8,514 nucleotides of DNA from a bacterium (GTDB lineage: Bacteria > Actinomycetota > Acidimicrobiia > UBA5794 > ZC4RG35). The translations under genes were made by a program, and so were the position numbers. The notes under the pieces were generated by a model, which saw nothing but the letters and a program-made list of their open reading frames with translations, did no database searches and was not told where the DNA came from. Where the stretch lies: contig JAPPKR010000147.1 of NCBI GenBank assembly GCA_028819835.1, positions 1 to 8,514 on the forward strand. Reading direction: 5' to 3'. Below, one piece after another: positions 5,660-8,514 of this stretch. Within the stretch, counting starts at the first letter, position 1. Every line of letters begins with the position of its first letter.

Positions 5660-6406
5660 CTAGCGGTGAAGGGGAACATCGACTTCGCAGAATCTCCAAA
5701 ACTCTTTCCGAAAGGGTGGCCGTCTGCCAGGAGGGTCGTGTGTCCAATGAAGTGCGACGTCCCAACTGAGTATGGGAGGAACCGGCTCCCGGTGTCTCTT
5801 ACCCCCGAGATACCAAAACTCATAATGAGTTCTGTCTGACCCCCCAAACACAACTCTTCGTTCAAGACCCGCGGGGGCCCTACATCTTGCTATCAACTCG
5901 AATTGCGCCATCTCTGTTAGAAGAGATTCGGTGTTTATGGTCTCTTTGGCCCGGTAAAAGTCAATCGGTCCTCTTCGCCTCCTACCCCTTGGAGAGAATG
6001 CTGTGGCTTCGTAGCCAGTGCCAGCGCGGGCATCAAGGAGGTAGTGAGTCCCCTGCGGGCCGTTATGGCGACTCATAATCAGTACCGCGGAGGCGAATTT
6101 TCGGAAAGAGGGACCTTGATAGACCCTGTCGTTCGGCGGTTGTTTGGCGGCTAGCTCAATGGCCCTCTTCGCCATTGCCTCCCGTTGGGCCCGGTGTTGC
6201 CTCCACAGATGATGAAAGGCGAGGGCTTCCCTCTCCATTGTCAAGAAGGCCTGCTGCTTCTCCCGCCGCACACATTCATGGCATGTCCAGTTGGCGGCAA
6301 AGCAGGTAGCGCACTTAGCCAGACTGCACACCCTGCATCTGCCTTTTGCCAGAACGCCACAGTCGCAAAGGGCGCCGAATCCAAAAGTAGTAGTCCGGCC
6401 GGACAT
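5660..6406 (-). CDS. Hypothetical protein with N-terminal eight-cysteine zinc-finger-like module
   Basis: I do not recognise this 248-residue protein. The N-terminus has four cysteine pairs: C14-x-C16, C24-xx-C27, C32-xx-C35 and C42-xx-C45. The spacing suggests a two-zinc cross-brace fold like bacterial B-box or RING-like fingers. A basic/amphipathic helical stretch follows (about 48-88, rich in Arg, Gln, Ala, Glu). The remainder (about 95-248) is a mixed region rich in Arg, Trp, Phe and His with no signal peptide or membrane segment; it contains FYRAKETINTESL and HYEFWYLGGKRHREP. Start: ATG 6406; a GTG at 6415 would add three residues but lies upstream of the start site predicted from TAATCT at 6424-6419. 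Local GC is visibly lower than in flanking genes, suggesting transfer or relaxed selection. It stands alone on its strand. A regulator, a nucleic-acid-binding protein or a mobile-element cargo gene are all possible; none is shown. Confidence 0.62.
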   Translation of the reverse strand: MSGRTTTFGFGALCDCGVLAKGRCRVCSLAKCATCFAANWTCHECVRREKQQAFLTMEREALAFHHLWRQHRAQREAMAKRAIELAAKQPPNDRVYQGPSFRKFASAVLIMSRHNGPQGTHYLLDARAGTGYEATAFSPRGRRRRGPIDFYRAKETINTESLLTEMAQFELIARCRAPAGLERRVVFGGSDRTHYEFWYLGGKRHREPVPPILSWDVALHWTHDPPGRRPPFRKEFWRFCEVDVPLHR

Positions 6407-6418
6407 AAGTGACACTTC

Positions 6419-6424
6419 AGATTA
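6419..6424 (-). promoter_or_regulatory. -10 box (TAATCT) for the zinc-finger gene
   Basis: Identical hexamer to the one before the SDR gene. It ends 12 nt before ATG 6406, predicting a leader of about 5 nt, and only 3 nt before GTG 6415, which favours the ATG. No Shine-Dalgarno is visible. Confidence 0.4.
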
Positions 6425-6506
6425 GAAGCCCCCAGCTTGAAGGGACCTGTGTTTTCCTAAGATCAGCCAATCCCTATAGGCAGCCTGAATCAGTGGACCG
6501 GCTCCT

Positions 6507-6524
6507 GCGGGGGTGAAAACCCGC
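6507..6524 (-). terminator. Weak GC hairpin downstream of the ABM monooxygenase
   Basis: GCGGG and CCCGC arms (5 bp) around an 8-nt loop, about 33 nt after the stop of the monooxygenase gene. The stem is short and no U-run follows, so this is only a candidate. The rest of the 151-bp gap between 6406 and 6558 holds only the -10 box at 6419-6424 and the 9-mer at 6486-6494. Confidence 0.22.
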
Positions 6525-6557
6525 CAATGAGACATTCCCCTTGCCTCGCCGAGTTCT

Positions 6558-6863
6558 TTACTCCGGCAGGCCCTTGGCCATCAGCGGCCTGCAGAAGGAG
6601 ACCTCCGGTGGCGAGGCCAGGAGTTCAGCCATCTCCTCCACCGCTCCGGCAGCCCATTCGGCGTGGGTTGCCAGCGCCTCCCGGCTGGCGTACACCTCGT
6701 AGGCCCAGAAGGCGTCGGGATTGCGGAAGTCGACCTGCCAGGAGAAGACCAGCGTCCCCTCCTCATCCTGCACCCGTTCAAAGTGCTCCGTGAGGCGAGC
6801 CTGCAGTTCCTCCCGCCTTCCCTCGGCGGCCACCAGCTTGGCAACAACGGCAATTCGACCCAC
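6558..6863 (-). CDS. Antibiotic biosynthesis monooxygenase (ABM/YgiN-like) family protein
   Basis: A 101-residue protein with the dimeric alpha+beta-barrel ABM pattern (ferredoxin-like fold). It opens with strand GRIAVVAKLVA (2-12), then a helix EGRREELQARL, then EEGTLVFSWQVDFRNPDAFWAYEVYASREALATHAEW (34-70), matching the family's EpGtl...f..y-x-E-x-y-a-x-ea-l-x-x-H. Members act as cofactor-free quinol or polyketide monooxygenases or as degradation/redox helpers; the specific substrate is unknown. The GTG start at 6863 gives the usual length of about 100 residues. It is preceded by TAGGCT with a 7-nt gap and no Shine-Dalgarno, so it looks leaderless. A longer in-frame reading to 6917 adds residues with no family match and would include the promoter. 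It is divergent from the L,D-transpeptidase gene across 155 bp containing a 14-bp palindrome. Confidence 0.87.
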   Translation of the reverse strand: MGRIAVVAKLVAAEGRREELQARLTEHFERVQDEEGTLVFSWQVDFRNPDAFWAYEVYASREALATHAEWAAGAVEEMAELLASPPEVSFCRPLMAKGLPE

Positions 6864-6870
6864 GAGCCAA

Positions 6871-6876
6871 AGCCTA
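6871..6876 (-). promoter_or_regulatory. -10 box (TAGGCT) for the ABM monooxygenase, leaderless-type
   Basis: TAGGCT is followed by exactly 7 nt and then the GTG at 6863. It supports the short GTG start over upstream in-frame codons. No -35 match was found at 16-18 nt. Confidence 0.48.
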
Positions 6877-6926
6877 GATGACCTTGCCCACCCTACCTCC
6901 GGTTGCCAGTGACCCAACCCGACGAG

Positions 6927-6940
6927 CGGCCAATTGGCCG
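6927..6940. promoter_or_regulatory. Perfect 14-bp palindrome CGGCCAATTGGCCG, candidate operator
   Basis: A gapless, fully self-complementary 14-mer in the divergent intergenic region. It lies 51 nt upstream of the monooxygenase -10 box and 64 nt upstream of the transpeptidase -10 box. The position between two outward promoters suits a dimeric regulator acting on both. No regulator gene is adjacent in the window. Confidence 0.42.
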
Positions 6941-7004
6941 GGCACTTTCATGTTCGGACCCCCTGCGGGCCCATAAATCCATCCGTTTTTCACACCTTTT
7001 TCCT

Positions 7005-7010
7005 TACACT
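7005..7010 (+). promoter_or_regulatory. -10 box (TACACT) for the L,D-transpeptidase, leaderless-type
   Basis: TACACT is followed by 8 nt and then ATG 7019; no Shine-Dalgarno is present. The upstream 6986-7004 stretch is pyrimidine-rich. A TTCACA at 6989-6994 is too close (10 nt) to be a normal -35. Confidence 0.45.
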
Positions 7011-7018
7011 GCCAGAAA

Positions 7019-7816
7019 ATGCTCGGTTGTTTCTCGCGAAAACTCAATCGTTTCTCGCGAAAATCGGCTCTAACGCTGGCGGCAATCGTGATGGTTTGCA
7101 TGGCGCCATTGTCCGGCTTGGCCCTGGCCGACCCGCTTCACAATGTTCCCGACGAGTACCTTGCTGACCTCGAATTGGTCCGGGTCCAAGCCCTTCTGGC
7201 CGACAAGGGCTTCTACCGGGGACCGGTGGACGGGTTCCAGAGGGAGGAGATGCGCCATGCCATCCTGGCCTTTCACAAGGCGGCCGATCTGGATCGTGTC
7301 CCCACCTTGATGCCCGGTGACATGGAAGTCCTATCGGCATGGGAACCGCAGATTCCGGACGCGGCGGATCAGCCCAACAGGGTGGAGGTGGATCTCAAGC
7401 GCCAGGTGCTGCACCTCGTCGAAGAGGGAAGGGTGGTGGCCACCCTGCCCATATCCAGCGGGAGCGGAAAGAGGTACTTCAGCAGCGTTCCGGGGTTCGG
7501 GTGGGCCTGGGCGTTCACCCCTCAGGGGAGTTTTCGCATCCAGGCGCACATACCCGGATGGCGGTACGCAGGCCTGGGCGCCTTGTACCGGCCCTGGTAT
7601 TTCAAGGGAGGGTTCGCCATACATGGCTCGACCAGCGTTCCCTCCTTCCCTGCTTCCTACGGGTGCATCAGGGTTACTATCGAGGACGCCGACTGGCTGT
7701 CCGAGCGTCTGTCCATCGGGTTCCGGGTCAACGTGAGAAACACCATTCCTCGAGAAGATCCTCCTCCCCCGCCGGTCATGCCATCTTTCACCTACCCTCC
7801 AAGCATGTACTCCTGA
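7019..7816 (+). CDS. Secreted L,D-transpeptidase (YkuD) with peptidoglycan-binding domain
   Basis: A 265-residue exported enzyme that forms 3-3 peptidoglycan cross-links or attaches proteins to the wall. A Sec signal peptide is clear: basic n-region (1-16), hydrophobic core AALTLAAIVMVCMAPL-like stretch (17-34), and likely cleavage after ALA at residue 37. A PG-binding type 1 repeat follows (about 48-107: VRVQALLADKGFYRGPVDG, then AILAFHKAADL). The YkuD domain spans about 119-240, with His202 in FAIHGS, Ser213, Cys216 and Arg218 in SYGCIRV. The usual SHGC histidine is Tyr214; Cys216 and His202 are retained, so activity is expected. The Pro-rich tail (247-262) is likely flexible. The n-region is built from two copies of a 7-residue unit encoded by a 21-bp tandem repeat. 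It is monocistronic, divergent from the monooxygenase and convergent with the thiolase gene. Confidence 0.94.
   Translation: MLGCFSRKLNRFSRKSALTLAAIVMVCMAPLSGLALADPLHNVPDEYLADLELVRVQALLADKGFYRGPVDGFQREEMRHAILAFHKAADLDRVPTLMPGDMEVLSAWEPQIPDAADQPNRVEVDLKRQVLHLVEEGRVVATLPISSGSGKRYFSSVPGFGWAWAFTPQGSFRIQAHIPGWRYAGLGALYRPWYFKGGFAIHGSTSVPSFPASYGCIRVTIEDADWLSERLSIGFRVNVRNTIPREDPPPPPVMPSFTYPPSMYS
7022..7063 (+). repeat. 21-bp tandem duplication at the start of the L,D-transpeptidase gene
   Basis: Two adjacent 21-bp units (7022-7042 and 7043-7063) match at 18 of 21 positions, with the last 14 bases (GTTTCTCGCGAAAA) identical. They begin directly after the ATG and keep the frame, encoding LGCFSRK and LNRFSRK. 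Each copy contains the palindromic core TCGCGA. Confidence 0.85.
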
Positions 7817-7910
7817 TCGAGCAACCGGGCAAGGCCACCACGGAACCTACCGAGACAGGGCGGCCTACCACCCATTCATTCTGAGCTTTGATCGAAACGG
7901 ACCGAGACTT

Positions 7911-7927
7911 CCGACGCCCGGCGTCGG
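7911..7927. terminator. GC hairpin between convergent transpeptidase and thiolase genes
   Basis: CCGACGC and GCGTCGG arms form a perfect 7-bp stem with a CCG loop in the 141-bp gap between the stops at 7816 and 7958. No U-tract follows on either strand. Stem-only terminators of this type are commonly proposed in high-GC actinobacteria, and this one could serve both genes. Confidence 0.5.
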
Positions 7928-7957
7928 CTCATCACTAAGAAAGGGCAGATCACACGC

Positions 7958-8514
7958 TCAGGTGGTGAGGATGCAGGCGGAGTTGTTGGCCTGGGCGCCG
8001 TATACCTCGGTGATGGCCTTGGTGGCGCCCTCCACCTGACGGGCGCCTGCCGTCCCGCGGAGTTGCCAGGTGACCTCGACGATCTGGAGGATGCCCTGGG
8101 CCATGGTCGCCTCCCCGAAGGACGAGAACCCGCCGCTGGGGCACACCGGCAACCGTCCCCCCAGCGCGGTCTCGCCCGCGTCGAGGAGTTTCTCGGCCTC
8201 GCCCGGGTCGCAGAACCCCATGGTCTCCAGGTATTGCAACTCGTGCCATGAGGAGTTGTCGGGCAACTCCACGAAGTCCATGTCCTCGGGCCCCAGGCCG
8301 GCCTGCTCGTAGGCCATCTGGGCGGCCAGGCGGCTCTCGGAGAGTAAAGGCGCGGTGGCGGCCCCGTCGGAGGCGGCCGCCAGAAGCGGGATGCGGATGG
8401 TTGGATCGCCGAACTCGCCAGAGGCCAGGGAACATGCCGCAACCTTGACCAGCGGGCTCACTCCCAACCGGCGGGCTTTCTTGTCACTGACCAGCACCAC
8501 CGCGGCGGCGCCGT
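7958..8514 (-). CDS. Thiolase-superfamily protein, C-terminal part, non-canonical active site (5' end beyond window)
   Basis: The C-terminal 184 residues of a thiolase-fold protein (Ltp/SCP-x-like) entering from the right edge. It opens with the typical GAAAVVLVSDKKARRL and includes SRLAAQMAYEQAGLGPEDMDFVEL (about 8332-8261). The closing pattern QLRGTAGARQVEGATKAI (about 8062-8009) is characteristic of degradative and SCP-x thiolases. The catalytic landmarks differ: where thiolases have NEAF or HDCF this reads PDNS after VEL; the His of the GHP motif is replaced in SSFGEATMAQG (Glu codon at 8113-8111); and the terminal CxG motif is absent, the protein ending ANNSACILTT. Normal thiolysis or condensation is therefore unlikely. 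Thiolase relatives with rebuilt active sites include the steroid side-chain aldolase Ltp2, which works with a DUF35 protein; whether this belongs there cannot be settled from the fragment. Confidence 0.85.
   Translation of the reverse strand, partial: GAAAVVLVSDKKARRLGVSPLVKVAACSLASGEFGDPTIRIPLLAAASDGAATAPLLSESRLAAQMAYEQAGLGPEDMDFVELPDNSSWHELQYLETMGFCDPGEAEKLLDAGETALGGRLPVCPSGGFSSFGEATMAQGILQIVEVTWQLRGTAGARQVEGATKAITEVYGAQANNSACILTT

Noticed and set aside
5566..5865. Minus-strand 99-codon frame overlapping the C-terminal end of the zinc-finger gene
   Set aside because: It overlaps the longer frame, has no ribosome site or recognisable motif, and the longer frame stays open through the same stretch. 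A frameshift between the two cannot be excluded but nothing requires it.
6050..6971. 12-mer CCCCTGCGGGCC occurring at 6050-6061 and 6960-6971
   Set aside because: Short GC-rich word in unrelated contexts (one coding, one intergenic) with no flanking similarity; plausible by chance in this composition.
7088..7100. Possible lipobox cysteine (Cys27) in the L,D-transpeptidase leader
   Set aside because: The residue before it is Val, not Gly/Ala/Ser, and a good signal peptidase I site (ALA) follows at residue 37.
6874..7101. Minus-strand 75-codon frame across the divergent gap
   Set aside because: It overlaps the transpeptidase signal peptide and the palindrome, lacks motifs, and its apparent repeat is just the antisense of the 21-bp duplication.

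Overview
The window looks like chromosomal DNA from an actinobacterium (Actinomycetota). The support is high GC in most genes (sampled 60-base lines run about 60-75%), a PPOX-fold protein of the F420-associated Rv0121 type, an Ltp/SCP-x-like thiolase, an acyl-CoA dehydrogenase of actinobacterial style, and several genes that appear to be leaderless (TANNNT -10 box 7-8 nt before the start codon, no Shine-Dalgarno). A marine or host-associated Acidimicrobiia-like lineage would fit, but the sequence does not prove it.

Layout. Positions 1-4975 hold five genes, all on the minus strand. In transcription order they are an acyl-CoA dehydrogenase (4975-3854), acetate kinase ackA (3819-2626), an isoprenylcysteine-carboxyl-methyltransferase-like membrane protein (2574-2101), a sterol C-24 methyltransferase homologue (1926-877) and an SDR oxidoreductase running off the left edge (765-1). 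A 65-bp divergent promoter region separates the dehydrogenase from a plus-strand PPOX/F420-type flavin-fold protein (5041-5553). Next comes a stretch of visibly lower GC (about 5555-6550; sampled lines 42-58%) carrying one orphan gene with an N-terminal eight-cysteine zinc-finger-like module (minus, 6406-5660). Then an ABM-type monooxygenase (minus, 6863-6558) diverges from a secreted L,D-transpeptidase (plus, 7019-7816), with a perfect 14-bp palindrome between them. The right edge holds the C-terminal half of a thiolase-superfamily protein (minus) whose visible catalytic motifs are all altered.

How the genes may work together. The acyl-CoA dehydrogenase and ackA form a close pair and are probably co-transcribed. 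The sterol methyltransferase, the degenerate thiolase (reminiscent of steroid side-chain aldolases), the acyl-CoA dehydrogenase and the SDR together hint at lipid, possibly sterol, chemistry. No squalene epoxidase or oxidosqualene cyclase is present here, so substrate origin is open. The most notable items are the bacterial sterol methyltransferase, the thiolase with replaced active-site motifs, the recurring leaderless promoter pattern, and the unrecognised zinc-finger gene in a compositionally different patch. I saw no tRNA, rRNA, CRISPR array or transposase.
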